This document shows, piece by piece, positions 23,236-34,859 of a stretch of DNA of 64,000 nucleotides. Under the pieces are notes generated by a model. It was not told the DNA's origin, searched no databases, and worked only from the letters and a program-made list of their open reading frames with translations. The position numbers were made by a program, and so were the translations under genes. The DNA is taken from NCBI RefSeq assembly GCF_050003625.1, contig NC_134398.1, forward strand, positions 72,903,635 to 72,967,634, in the 5' to 3' direction. Source of the stretch: Haematobia irritans. Its lineage: Eukaryota > Arthropoda > Insecta > Diptera > Muscidae. Each line of letters starts with the position of its first letter. Position 1 is the first letter of the stretch.

Positions 23236-23274
23236 ATGACTTATTACACAAAAATTGGTCCATATCGCCAAAAA

Positions 23275-23965
23275 TAATCTACCAAAACTTTATTTCCATA
23301 GAAAATTTTGTCAAATTTTATTACTATAGAAAGTTTTGTCAAAATTTCATTTCTATAGAAAGTTTTGTCAAAAGTTTATTTCTATACAAATGTTTGTCAA
23401 AATTTTATTTCCATAGAAAATTTTGTCAAAATTTTATTTCTATAGAAAATTTTGTAATCTACCAAAACTTTATTTCCATAGAAAATTTTGTCAAATTTTA
23501 TTACTATAGAAAGTTTTGTTAAAATTTCATTTCTATAGAAAGTTTTGTCAAAAGTTTATTTCTATAGAAATGTTTGTCAAAATTTTATTTCTATAGAAAA
23601 TTTTGTAAAAAATTTATTTCTGTAGAAAATTTTGTCAACATTTTATTTCTATACAAAATTTTGTCAAAATTTTATTTCTATACAAAATTTTGTCAACATT
23701 TTATTTCTAAGAAATTTTTGTCAAAATTGTATTGCTATAGAAAATTTTGTCAACATTTTACTTCCACAAAAAATTTTGTCAACATTTTATTTCTATAGAA
23801 AATTTTGTCAAGTTTTTATTTCTATAGAAAAATTTGTCAAATTTTTATTTCTATAGAAAATTTTGTCAAAATTTTATTTCTATAGAAAATTTTGTCAAGG
23901 TTTCATTTCTATAGAAAATTTTGTCAGAATTTTATTTCTATAGAAAATTTTGTCAAACTAGATTA
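23275..23965. repeat. Array of ~30-bp AT-rich units
   Basis: About 23 units of the type TTTTATTTCTATAGAAAATT with TTGTCAAAA linkers. A higher-order 180-bp duplication starts at AATCTACCAAAACTTTATTT (23276 and 23456). Open frames here are repeat by-products. Confidence 0.9.
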
Positions 23966-25730
23966 TATACGTATCTAATCGGCCTTTTTTTGTTTAATAT
24001 ATACCCCGTATGGGCTAACTTACAATTTAGAAGACAGTGTTAAAAAGTTTTACGATACCTTGCCATCGGCAAGTGTTATCGCAACCCAAGTAATTCGATT
24101 GTGGATGACAGCCTTTAGTAGAAGTTCCTACGCAATCCATGGTGGAGGGTACATAAGATTCGGCCTGGCCGAACTTACGGCCGTATATACTTGTTATGAC
24201 TTCAAAAGCAACAAAGTGTGGATTAAAAACATACGAGTATTGTACATTTCTGCAACATAAGTATCTTATGGAATCTATACGTACATTGCATTGAATTGCG
24301 TATATGTTCAAATCACGTTCTTCAACAGCAACAATATCGTTACCAAAGTAATTATAGCCAGAGTAAGTATGTGAAACTTCGGTGTTAAATTTTTTTTTGA
24401 AGACTTGTTGGTATTCTTTGCAAATACTTTCTTTATTTGTTTTTAGTTTTAAAAAGAAATTTTCAGAAACATAAGAATATAGAAGATCATCAAGTAGCTG
24501 AAAAAATGCATTAAAAAATTCCAAACGGTATCTCCTTGGGGTACGAATTCCCCAAATATCAACCGAAAATAAAAACACAACGGCACCATTTGTGTAGCCG
24601 ACAAGTTTCACTTACAGTCTCTTTAAAGGAAATAAATATTTTTTCTGTACCTTTTTCATTTTTAAAATATTTAAAAGTTTTAAGTGTTTTATTGAAGTCT
24701 TCTACAGAGCAATATTTCATAGTTTTTATAAAATAATGAAGACAATTACATATAATAAGGTGATCGATGCCTTCGTATATATCATGCATTATGTCAATTG
24801 CGAAATTTTCGTTGCATGGAATGAGTTCGCTATCAATAGCTTTTCTATAATTGATCGATTTCTTAACATTTCGGAATTCTGCATGGATCTATTTTGACAC
24901 TCATTTTTGGCATTAAACAAAACCTACAGTAAAATATAGCAGCTAAATTATCTCCTAAAAATAATTTAAGAACAAAATCCACCCGTATGGTCCCCTCTTT
25001 TGTGTATATATCGATACCATTAGTTTCCAGTACAGATGTTTGAATAGAACATGCCAAAAAACTTCACTTAATTTCGAAGAATTTCTAGGTAAGCACGTAA
25101 AACTGTAACAAAATTACAAACAGAATTTTTAGTCGATTTGGAACCTAAAGGGTTATTAATACAGAAATCATCGGGGTACAACAAGTATGGTACCAGTAAT
25201 TTATTTGGATATATTGTTTGGATATATGTATATATTGGATATATTCTTTTGCATAGCGAACCCTGAACAAAATTTACGAAATTATAATTTTTTTTCTGTT
25301 TTGTCTATATGGGAGATAACGTCATGTATGTAGTAATTTTTCGAATATTTTACGAAATTGGAATTCCACGGGTAGAGGAATTTTTGTCGGGGCTAAATGG
25401 TATGGGGTCACATAAAGCTGCTTTATTTTTAAGAGATTTTTTAAATTGATACTCGGTTTCAAATCCCATACATTGTTTACATCGTTCACAATTGCCTTTA
25501 CAATCTTATTACGTAAATTCTCCTTTTGAATAGAATCTTCAATGAAAAGTAAAAATTGTTTCACTAAATCCTGTGCCAATTTCTGTATAATTTTCAAGTC
25601 TTCGCGACAAATGTTTCATTTAGAATGAAGTTGCAAAATAAAATGCCTTGCTAAATTCTACATTTTACCTATTACTTCTTCGTAGTTATAAATACTGTTC
25701 GAATTATTTCCAATGTCATTCATGTTTGTA

Positions 25731-26663
25731 AAGGGTGATTTGTTAAGAGCTTGATAACTTTTTTTTAAAAAAAAACGCATAAAATTTGCAAAATCTCATC
25801 GGTTCTTTATTTGAAACGTTAGATTGGTCCATGACATTTACTTTTTGAAGATAATTTCATTTAAATGTTGACCGCGGCTGCGTCTTAGGTGGTCCATTCG
25901 GAAAGTCCAATTTTGGGCAACTTTTTCGAGCATTTCGGCCGGAATAGCCCGAATTTCTTCGGAAAAGTTGTCTTCCAAAGCTGGAATAGTTGCTGGCTTA
26001 TTTCTGTAGACTTTAGACTTGACGTAGCCCCACAAAAAATAGTCTAAAGGCGTCAAATCGCATGATCTTGGTGGCCAACTTACCGGTCCATTTCTTGAGA
26101 TGAATTGTTCTCCGAAGTTTTCCCTCAAAATGGCCATAGAATCGCGAGCTGTGTGGCATGTAGCGCCATCTTGTTGAAACCACATGTCAACCAAGTTCAG
26201 TTCTTCCATTTTTGGCAACAAAAAGTTTGTTAGCATCGAACGATAGCGATCGCCATTCACCGTAACGTTGCGTCCAACAGCATCTTTGAAAAAATACGGT
26301 CCAATGATTCCACCAGCGTACAAACCACACCAAACAGTGCATTTTTCGGGATGCATGGGCAGTTCTTGAACGGCTTCTGGTTGCTCTTCACTCCAAATGC
26401 GGCAATTTTGCTTATTTACGTAGCCATTCAACCAGAAATGAGCCTCATCGCTGAACAAAATTTGTCGATAAAAAAGCGGATTTTCTGCCAACTTTTCTAG
26501 GGCCCATTCACTGAAAATTCGACGTTGTGGCAGATCGTAAGTCTATTCATGATGAAATGTCAAAGCATACTGAGCATCTTTCTCTTTGACACCATGTCTG
26601 AAATCCCACGTGATCTGTCAAATACTAATGCATGAAAATCCTAACCTCAAAAGAATCACCCTT
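25731..26663 (-). mobile_element. Tc1/mariner-superfamily element, copy 1 (933 bp)
   Basis: Bounded by TA on both sides (25729-25730 and 26664-26665), with terminal inverted repeats beginning AAGGGTGATT. The minus strand encodes the C-terminal two thirds of a DDD transposase. Almost identical to the copy at 30097-31028. Both lack the same N-terminal part of the transposase, so the pair looks like an internally deleted family moved in trans. Confidence 0.92.
25838..26491 (-). pseudogene. Tc1/mariner transposase, N-terminally truncated
   Basis: 217 codons from the first in-frame ATG; homology extends upstream in frame (PQRRIFSEWALEKLAENP) to a TAG. The catalytic triad is visible: D in LFSDEAHFWLNGYVNKQNC, D in WFQQDGATCHTA, and D in WPPRSCDLTPLDYFLWGY. 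The second and third aspartates are separated by 36 residues in this reading. The helix-turn-helix DNA-binding domain is absent, so the protein could not bind the ends. It differs from copy 2 by one residue (NFSEEI here, NISEEI there). Closely similar transposases are widespread in insects. Confidence 0.88.
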
Positions 26664-26665
26664 TA

Positions 26666-28156
26666 TTTGCTATTCCAACAAAATTCACAAATCCATCACC
26701 ATCGGCAAAATCATTACTGTCCCCAACAATATTGCCAGTTTTATAATGCCTTTCAAAATGAACTTTAAAATTTATTCGAAAATGGTCAGATACATTTTGC
26801 ATACTTGCACTCGTATATCGTCCCTTAAGGACAATAATGGGTTTTAAAATGTTGAAACATTCATTCCATTTTGTATTAAAATTTACAGCCTATTTCTGAT
26901 ATCCGAATACTACTCTTCGTTCGCATACAAAACGAAATTCAGCTGATTTGGGTTTCTCTAAGCTCTATCTAAACGACAAGTGAGACGAAAATCAATGCCA
27001 ACGAAAACGTAACGTTATCACTAAAATTGGGTTTCTCCAACATAACTCCATTCATTCTCATTTTGTCGAACTGAAAAATCCACTCCTTTGCATAAACCTT
27101 TCGTTCTGTGAAAAAGGCATTCATAAATAAGGAAAAACGTATCAATTGATAAATTGATGACGCCGACGCAAACTGTATGATATTTGAGAGAAGCGTCGAC
27201 AAAAACTGCATGATATTAGAGAAATTTTCCTCATGACTGCCACCTACTGAAGCAATTTCGCTTGACAGTTTCGTTCTCTTGTTTTTTTATACTCTCTGGA
27301 CAGTAAAGGCCGGTACTATGTTTGTTGGTGCGGAAAAAATTCCACTCAATCATTCTTTCGCGTTGAAAAATGATAGTGTTGACAATATATTTTGAAGTAA
27401 AACAACAGCCATTTTGGTACTTTTTTGAGTTTATTTCTGCGAAATATTAGCTCCGTTCGAGAACACGATAATTTTTGATAATTGTTACAAATTTTTACTG
27501 GAAGTCGTTCGTTTACACCAAAACGCCACCAAAAGAGAGCCGGAGAGAGACTACATTTGACAGTTATGAGATAGAGAAATTGCAAGTTTTTGCTAGAGAT
27601 TTTTTCCCCAGTAAAATCTTGCAAACCATAGCATACGTTGCCAGCTGGTTATTGATAACAAACAAAGTACCAATACAATGTACATGTTCGGCAACTACGA
27701 TTGGAAGTTAAATATACATGATTCGTTTTTTGTTTTCAATGTTTTAGCAGCTGAAATTTTCAATGTGCAAATAGTTACTGGATACCGTTCGTGTACTTTT
27801 CAGCAATTTTAAGCAAAGAGTGTAAAATATACTCTTACTCTCTTGCTAGTTTTTACTGGATATTTTTTACTGGAAAAGTACGCGAACAGACCTATTATTG
27901 ACAACATCGCAAAATGTCATAAAATGATTACATATACATATGCAACTAGTGGCTCGATTGTTTACACACACACGCATACGTGCTAATTGATTTGAAAAAG
28001 AAAAAGCATGACCATTTATTTTACAAATAACTAGGGTTTTAAAAACCTAATTTTACAATGTTGCATTTTATTTTTTGGATCATAGAAATTAATTTTTGTG
28101 ATACCGTTCCTTGCTACCACGGTACTATAAATGTCGGTTAAAGTGCTTACGCTTAA
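26666..28156. other. Non-coding interval with degenerate repeat traces
   Basis: Phrases such as GGTACTATGTTTGTTGG (about 27312) and AAGTACGCGAACAGACC (27875) resemble the ends of dispersed dipteran MITEs; a related GTACTATGTTCGC occurs at 9659. I could not define a bounded element. No gene recognised. Confidence 0.4.
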
Positions 28157-28589
28157 GTGTGTAAATATAACCATAGCGATAGGCGGTAGGCGAAACATTT
28201 TTGCCGCAACGGCAAATACAATAAGCTTGACGGCGAATAATTCCCTTTTTCACGTTTCCTAGCGTTTTTGTTGTCAATACAGCATGCTTTGACAATATTA
28301 AACAATGAAGTTGAATAAAAACATACAATGGCTTGTTATTTGTTGAGTTATTTCAAGAAAAAATAATCGACACGTGTCCAGGCAACAGCAATTCCTAGTG
28401 GTGAGTTAAAAAAATTGATAAGCGATGGCAACACTATACCAGTTTTCGCCAAGGAGTTAGAATAAGTTTTAATTTAGCGACACGCCGCTAGCCGTCACGG
28501 TATTCCGTCGCGGATTTTGGGCTTCCCATAAGAAATACACGTAAATAAATGTTCGCCTACCGCCTATCGCTATGGTTATATTTACACAC
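28157..28589. mobile_element. 433-bp MITE, PIF/Harbinger-like (TAA duplication)
   Basis: Perfect terminal inverted repeats of about 37 bp beginning GTGTGTAAATATAACCATAG, continuing through AGGCGGTAGGCGAA. TAA flanks it at 28154-28156 and 28590-28592, fitting the 3-bp duplication of PIF/Harbinger elements. Non-coding interior; a 67-codon frame at the left end is not meaningful. Confidence 0.85.
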
Positions 28590-28592
28590 TAA

Positions 28593-29600
28593 GTTGCAAT
28601 GCCTCCTTTTGTTTTGTGTTTACCATCCTGATGCCCAGTACAAAAGAAACAATTGTAAAATGTAATTCACCAAATAAAGCTTTTATTTTGTTAATATTTG
28701 TTTTTAAATATCATGCTGTATACATTGTTTATAGTCTACCCTATAGTAGGGAGCGGTTATGATGGTGGTTGCTAATTTATTATGAAAATAGCACTCCACG
28801 CTATATTTTGTTTTATCAATCGATCTGATTACATTTTTAAATAATAAAACTATCCACGTTTACATTATAAAGTCACACAATTACATAAGAAAAGTCACCT
28901 CTCATCAAATGTATATTTTCAGTGTAAACTAGTATTATTTGCCTTGCTTTGGCAAAACTTTAATCACTACGTCGTCACAGGCACACGCTGTTAATAAACT
29001 GTAATACTAATTTTAGTGGAGCTTTCAATCGGGTCAAGCAAAAGTTTAGCATAGACAATGGCTTGTTTGTGTTGAGCTCCAATACACAGGGTACCTCGAA
29101 TGGGGCTATTTCGGATTGGCCGTTCCTTTAGGACGGTTCAGGCCACTTGCAGCCGTATACGATAAAACGACGGTTTATATAAATTTTTGGAACTGTTTTC
29201 CTACCTTACTTTTGTGAAAGTAACCGGTCCTCTTTGCCAAATCCGTAGGGTTTTTATCGCCCTGCCTCGATGTAGAACTGTTTCCAAATAGGATTTTCCT
29301 ATAAAAACATTTCACTTGTCAGAAACAATGCATTTATTATTCCCTTCTTAACAGAATTACATACTTAAAAATTCCTTTATTCCTGTTTGAAATCTTCTCC
29401 GAAAGCCTTGATCACTTCCCGAGAATTTTGTGCCAAATCTATATTTGAACAAAACCATTTCATCTTACTCATCTTCTCACAAAAAAAAAAACTAATTATC
29501 ACTTTTCTTTCCTTCTTTTACTAACCTGTGCAAAAGGTTTATTTTTCATTACTTTTTTTAACTTTCACAATCGTCGAACGGAACGGACGTGTTTTTTTAA
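28593..29600. other. Spacer upstream of LOA copy 2
   Basis: No coding motif seen. A GC-richer patch at 29090-29290 may include the unmapped start or 5' UTR of LOA copy 2, but copy 1 is truncated there, so I have nothing to compare it with. Confidence 0.35.
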
Positions 29601-30096
29601 TAGCGGATAAACTCATCGTAATAGGTACCTCCTAAGAATTTCAAGTGTGGCGGGATATTAAGCCACCATGCAGCGAAATTCAAAGTCATCCACTGGGTTG
29701 CTAACTTCAGGGCCCAGTGGACGGGTATCGACTGGAGTTATAAATTTGGGCAATGACCGAGAGTTAGGCCCAATTAGTCGACCTGTAGACGGGTCGACAG
29801 GTGGCGACACTCTGACAAGTCGAACTTTTTCTAAGGTAACGACATCAAAAGGAGGTAATCCCTCACGAAAGAGATTCAAAGAACGCAGAAATGCTTTGTT
29901 TATCCTAAAGAAGTTAGGATCAGTCGACCCAAGCACGCTGTCGGCTAAACAAAGCGATTCCTTAAAATGGGCTCAAGGAATTCTTGAGACTGGAAAAAGG
30001 CATGCAGTGTTTATATTGAACACTCAGTCTTTGCCACATCTAGCAAAGTCCCAGGTCCGTGTATGTTATGGCTTTCATTATATCCAAATGAAGGTA

Positions 30097-31028
30097 AAGG
30101 GTGATTCTTTTGAGGTTAGGATTTTCATGCATTAGTATTTGACAGATCACGTGGGATTTCAGACATGGTGTCAAAGAGAAAGATGCTCAGTATGCTTTGA
30201 CATTTCATCATGAATAGACTTACGATCTGCCACAACGTCGAATTTTCAGTGAATGGGCCCTAGAAAAGTTGGCAGAAAATCCGCTTTTTTATCGACAAAT
30301 TTTGTTCAGCGATGAGGCTCATTTCTGGTTGAATGGCTACGTAAATAAGCAAAATTGCCGCATTTGGAGTGAAGAGCAACCAGAAGCCGTTCAAGAACTG
30401 CCCATGCATCCCGAAAAATGCACTGTTTGGTGTGGTTTGTACGCTGGTGGAATCATTGGACCGTATTTTTTCAAAGATGCTGTTGGACGCAACGTTACGG
30501 TGAATGGCGATCGCTATCGTTCGATGCTAACAAACTTTTTGTTGCCAAAAATGGAAGAACTGAACTTGGTTGACATGTGGTTTCAACAAGATGGCGCTAC
30601 ATGCCACACAGCTCGCGATTCTATGGCCATTTTGAGGGAAAACTTCGGAGAACAATTCATCTCAAGAAATGGACCGGTAAGTTGGCCACCAAGATCATGC
30701 GATTTGACGCCTTTAGACTATTTTTTGTGGGGCTACGTCAAGTCTAAAGTTTACAGAAATAAGCCAGCAACTATTCCAGCTTTGGAAGACAACATTTCCG
30801 AAGAAATTCGGGCTATTCCGGCCGAAATGCTCGAAAAAGTTGCCCAAAATTGGACTTTCCGAATGGACCACCTAAGACGCAGCCGCGGTCAACATTTAAA
30901 TGAAATTATCTTCAAAAAGTAAATGTCATGGACCAATCTAACGTTTCAAATAAAGAACCGATGAGATTTTGCAAATTTTATGCGTTTTTTTAAAAAAAAA
31001 ATTATCAAGCTCTTAACAAATCACCCTT
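30097..31028 (+). mobile_element. Tc1/mariner-superfamily element, copy 2 (932 bp)
   Basis: TA at 30095-30096 and 31029-31030, same AAGGGTGATT ends and same N-terminal deletion as copy 1. It is inserted in LOA ORF1 at a TATATA site. Because LOA copy 1 keeps the empty site, the boundaries are certain. Confidence 0.95.
30269..30922 (+). pseudogene. Tc1/mariner transposase, N-terminally truncated (copy 2)
   Basis: Same 217-codon product as 25838-26491 apart from one Ile/Phe difference. The aspartates in FSDEAHF, QQDGATCHT and RSCDLTPLD are all kept, and no stop has accumulated, which indicates recent amplification. Upstream homology extends to a TAG, with no helix-turn-helix domain encoded, so it is not an autonomous transposase. 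Confidence 0.88.
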
Positions 31029-31269
31029 TATATAAAAACGATCAGCTAAAGGATTCAGAAATGGACAAGGTTCTGTCTGAATCAGAAGTAAGCGGATACT
31101 CTTGCGAAGTCGAGGGAGATACCAAAGTTGAAGACATGGGCAGATACCGTATTCGTGAGGAGGCTTCTACTGCCTCAGAACTCACCAAAGTTGAACCTAT
31201 GGTTATTGCGAGAGTCACCGAGATCTCTGAAGAGGACATTCTTGATGACTCGATTGAAGCGGCTGATGT

Positions 31270-34200
31270 GACGGTTGTTGAAAATCTCGATGGTCGTACG
31301 GATCCTCCAGATAAAACTTCACCATTGTAAGTCTGCATGTGCTGCCTTAAAAGTTCTCTGGTAATGATGTAAATCGAGCCTGTATAATTGCTTAAAACGA
31401 ACTCAACGTTTCTGCTTCCTTCAATGTGCAATACAGACACTGTCGTTGCAAATTTAGAAATAGCCAAATGCAAATATTGGGTATCTTCGGTCTACATGGG
31501 ACATGACAGGGAGATGCCTCCATGTGCCGTTGAGACCTTAGTTGAGGAGTCACTGAAAACAAAGACGAAACTCATTATGGGATGCGATGCGAATGCGCAT
31601 CGTAGTATATGGGGATGTAGTGATACTAATGCATAGGGAGAGTCGCTAATAGAGTTTATTTTGCGTACTAATCTGGTAGTTTGCAACAAGGGAGATGCCC
31701 CAACCTTTGTCACTAAAAACAGGCAAGAGGTTTTGGACATCACCTTGGCCTCGCAAGAACTGAATGAAATGATATTTGAGTGGCAGGTTTTAAGTGAACA
31801 CAGCTTCTCAGATCATCGCTTCATCAGTTTCAAATTTGATGTTCATACCACCAAGACCATATTTCCGCCAAATGTTAGGAAAGCTGACTGGAATAGGTAT
31901 AGGGAGTCGTTCAATATGATGTTACCGGAAATAACAGAGACAAATATGAGAAATGTACAAGATATCGAACACGCAGTGGAACGGATTACTAGGGCCTTCA
32001 ACATCTCACTGAAAGCTGCATGCCCTAGAGGGAAGCCAAGGGGGGAAAATCGACCACCATGGTGGTCTACGGAATTAAGTAATATGAGGAAATCCTGCAG
32101 GAAGCTCATTAACAAGGCAAAGTCCACTAGGGCCCCTGAGGATTGGGACGCCTACAAGAAGAATCTGAGAAGATGCAAGCGAGAACTGACAAATGCTCAG
32201 CATAACTCTTGGAATGATTACTGCAGCAGTATTGAGAATACGTCCGAAGCTTGCAGACTGCGGAAGGTTCTAGCATCCACCAACTCCGCTCCAGGTTTCA
32301 TTAAAACATCGGAGAGCAATTGGGCAACGTCCAGTGAGGAGACGCTGGAGGTACTATTGGACACACATTTTCCTGGAAATCAGACGGTTGAACCAGGTTC
32401 TGGCGGTGCCACAGTGGCTCAGCGGTCGTTTCCTATCGAGGAAATTGTATCGAATAAAATGTATAGAGTAAGATGGGCGTTAAATAGCTTTGGACCATTC
32501 AAATCTCCCGGACCTGATGGAATTACTCCGGCGGAGTTACAAGCAGTGACTGACAAAATTATCCCCTGGTTGTCGGCGATATATAAAGGATGCATCAACT
32601 TATCATATATCCCAGGAAAGTGGAGGGAAACAAAAGTCGTTTTCATACCTAAAGCGGGAAAAGCCTCTCAATCGAGGGCGAAGGATTTCCGACCAATCAG
32701 CTTATCCTCATTCCTACTTAAGACTCTGGAGAGGATGATATATATTTATCTTAGAACTAGCATCGATTCTAGTTTGTTCTCGAAACGACAACATGCATAC
32801 TCGAAGGGCAGGTCTACTGAGACCGCATTACATGAACTAGTCAGCTTTGTTGAAAGCTCACTATCGGTCAAAGAATACACAATCGTGGCGTTTCTAGACA
32901 TCGAAGGGGCGTTCAATAATGTCCATCCGAGCTCGATATTAAATGGACTGACAACTCTGAATGTTGATCCATGTATACTTAGGCTGTTAGACAACCTTCT
33001 AATGAAGAGACGTATTTCAGTCAGTCAAACATACAAATGTATGTGAACAGAGGCACTCCCCAAGGAGGAGTTTTATCACCTCTTCTTTGGAATGTTGCTA
33101 TAAATAACCTTCTGGTTACCCTAGAAAAAGAAAGGATAAAAGTGGTGGCATACGCAGATGATGTGGCCAAAAATTGTGCATTGGCTATACACGGCAGTGG
33201 TTAGACCTATAATGCTATATGGTGTTGTAGTCTTGTGGCCGGCACTTCACCAGCCGACAAGTTTAGACAAAGATCAGCGTATGGCGTGCTTGTGTATATC
33301 AGGCGCATTCAGCAAGACAGGAACAAATTCCCTTAATGTCATGCTGCATCTATTGTCTTTAGACATTTTGGTCAAACAGTCAGCAGCAACAACGGCTGTG
33401 CGGTTGCGTGAGCCATCGCTGGAATAAAGTTACGCTCACAGTTCGGTCCTCAAAATAATGCCAGATGTGCCTAACGTAGTGGATTACACTTTCGCGAGTC
33501 CACTTTTCGACAAAAAGTTTGAGACTCTAATCCCCAACAGTGAGGCGTGGTGCACACAGACCCCGGGGAATAAAGAATATATAGATTTCTACACTGATGG
33601 CTCCAAATTGGATGGGCAATTGGGTTTCGGAGTATATTCTAATGATCTGGAACTTCGAATAGCGAAAAGATTACCTAATCATTGTAGTGTTTTTCAGGCT
33701 GAAATATTAGCAATAAGAGAGGTGGCGAATTGGCTGAGAAGTAATGTTCCAAAAAATGTGGGCATTAATATATACTCAGACAGTCAATCTGCAATAAAAT
33801 CCTTGGACTCTGTGTTCCTCAACTCGAAAACGGCCATCGACTGCCGCAAATCTCTCAATGAGATGGCTGAGCAGTACAATATTCACCTAATATGGGTGCC
33901 TGGTCATAGGAACATAACGGAGAACTGCGAAGCGGATGAGTTGGCAAGGCTAGGGACTACCTTACATATTCCAGGGGAACTAGAATCTGTTGGTATGCCC
34001 CTGGCTACCTGCAAGCTCATGCTGCGTGAGAAGGCTGTTATGATGGCAAATGTTCGATGGGAGAATTGCAAGGGCTGTAACGACACCAAGCAAATATGGC
34101 CCCATTTAAACTTAAACCGCACACTAGATATGCTAGTGTTCTCGAGACGTCAGATATCACTCCTAATATCGGCTATATCGGGTTGCTGCCTGATAGGCGA

Positions 34201-34432
34201 TTTTGCAAAAACTATAGGCGCGAAGTATAATGACTATTGTATGAGCTGTCATGATGCGGAGGAAAAGGAATCAATTAAACACCTCTTGTGTGAGTGTCCT
34301 GCATTTTGTGTAAAGCGCAAGCAACTTTTAGGAGCATATAGCTTCAGATTACTGGCGGATCTGGAAAACGTTAACTTAAGCAGTCTGCTAATGTTTATGG
34401 AACAATCTGGTTGATTTAACAAAGAAAAATAA
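31270..34432 (+). pseudogene. LOA ORF2, multiply broken
   Basis: Recognisable from VVRILQ near 31290 to the terminal EQSG at 34410. Compared with copy 1: the endonuclease start has a deletion near 31360; an in-frame TAG at 31634 replaces an Ala-Arg region; a small deletion and frameshift follow RRIS (33020); about 340 bp are missing right after the catalytic YADD (33165); a further stop lies near 33425; and the last Trp codon is TGA at 34411. RNase H (YTDGSKLDG, YSDSQSAIKS, WVPGHRN) is still open in 33458-34414. Confidence 0.9.
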
Positions 34433-34564
34433 TCAAGAAGGTTCAGCGGTTAAAACTAGAAGTGCCCATATGTAATAGGTACTTTTAGTTAAAGTGGTAT
34501 CACAATGGACTGAATAGTCTAAGTGAGCCTGAATCTTAATCGGGCTGCCACTTTAACCTAACCT

Positions 34565-34859
34565 TCACACACAATACACTGGCTGAAACAACTCAACACC
34601 ACTATGTTTCCTTACTCAACACCACTATGTTACCTTACTTCTTCCTCTATTGCTGTTCCCTTTTATAATATCTCTCACCTCGTCTGGGAAGTTTCCACAA
34701 TCCATATCAGCATCAACAAGCAAAATATTCCTAGAGGACCGCATTCACTGATCCTCAATATTGAAATTTCGCCTCTTTTGTCTTCCCGGTCCACATAAAA
34801 GACACGGACCCCATCGGATACTTGTTTTGTGCATTTGTTGGTTGATCATGCGCCCTATA
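34565..34859. other. Short spacer with a direct repeat
   Basis: Contains CTCAACACCACTATGTTTCC/TACC repeated twice at about 34588-34632. No gene seen. Confidence 0.4.

Larger units (their letters stand above)
22004..24195 (+). repeat. Second GTCY repeat family, with two internal tandem arrays
   Basis: Starts TATACCCTCCACCATAGGAT and ends GGTGGAGGGTACATAAGATT plus a short tail ending CTTGTT, giving subterminal inverted repeats as in the 2893-9126 element. A long (GTCY)n/(GTCCGGCT) tract lies at 22135-22192. It is inserted into the decayed ORF between the codons of FEVI and of INDNFD. Helitron-like (DINE/mini-me) origin is plausible because I see no obvious target-site duplication; not proven. 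Confidence 0.65.
21935..25597 (-). pseudogene. Decayed mobile-type ORF of an uncharacterised arthropod family
   Basis: Minus-strand fragments, in order: 25597-25322 (DLKPSINLKNLLKIKQLYVT, HLAPTKIPLPVEFQF), 25057-24863 (VLKLFLGDNLAAIFYCRFCL), 24789-24559 (MHDIYEGIDHLIICNCLHYF), 24611-24200 (FFNAFFQLLDDLLYSYVSEN ... FNPHFVAFEVI), and after a large insertion 21990-21935 (FDIINLEVVVEMNEKFVYL). The sequence LGDN...CRFC followed by MHD(I/L)YEG is typical of a repeated arthropod protein that I associate with DNA-transposon ORFs, superfamily unsure. Frame changes, missing parts and the inserted repeat make it a relic. Confidence 0.55.
29668..31330 (+). pseudogene. LOA ORF1, deleted and split by a Tc1/mariner insertion
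   Basis: The ATG at 29668 opens the intact N-terminus (MQRNSKSSTGLLTSG ...). After ILETGK (near 29998) about 165 codons present in copy 1 are missing, and the sequence jumps to RHAVFILNTQS. At 30095 the frame is cut by the Tc1/mariner element; the remaining C-terminus resumes at about 31031 and runs to 31330. The uninterrupted copy 1 sequence around 7718 shows the empty site, differing by one base. Confidence 0.88.
29601..34564 (+). mobile_element. LOA-clade non-LTR retrotransposon, copy 2, heavily damaged
   Basis: Plus-strand relative of copy 1, carrying the ORF1 N-terminus missing from copy 1, an internal ORF1 deletion, a Tc1/mariner insertion (30097-31028), several deletions and stops in ORF2, the same 3' UTR (phrase GCGGTTAAAACTAGAAGTGC) and a CTTTAACCTAACC tail. 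The exact 5' end is unknown; I start it near the presumed 5' UTR. I found no confident target-site duplication. Confidence 0.85.

Noticed and set aside
23574..23856. Overlapping 74-codon frames rich in Phe, Tyr and Lys
   Set aside because: They are translations of the ~30-bp AT-rich array.
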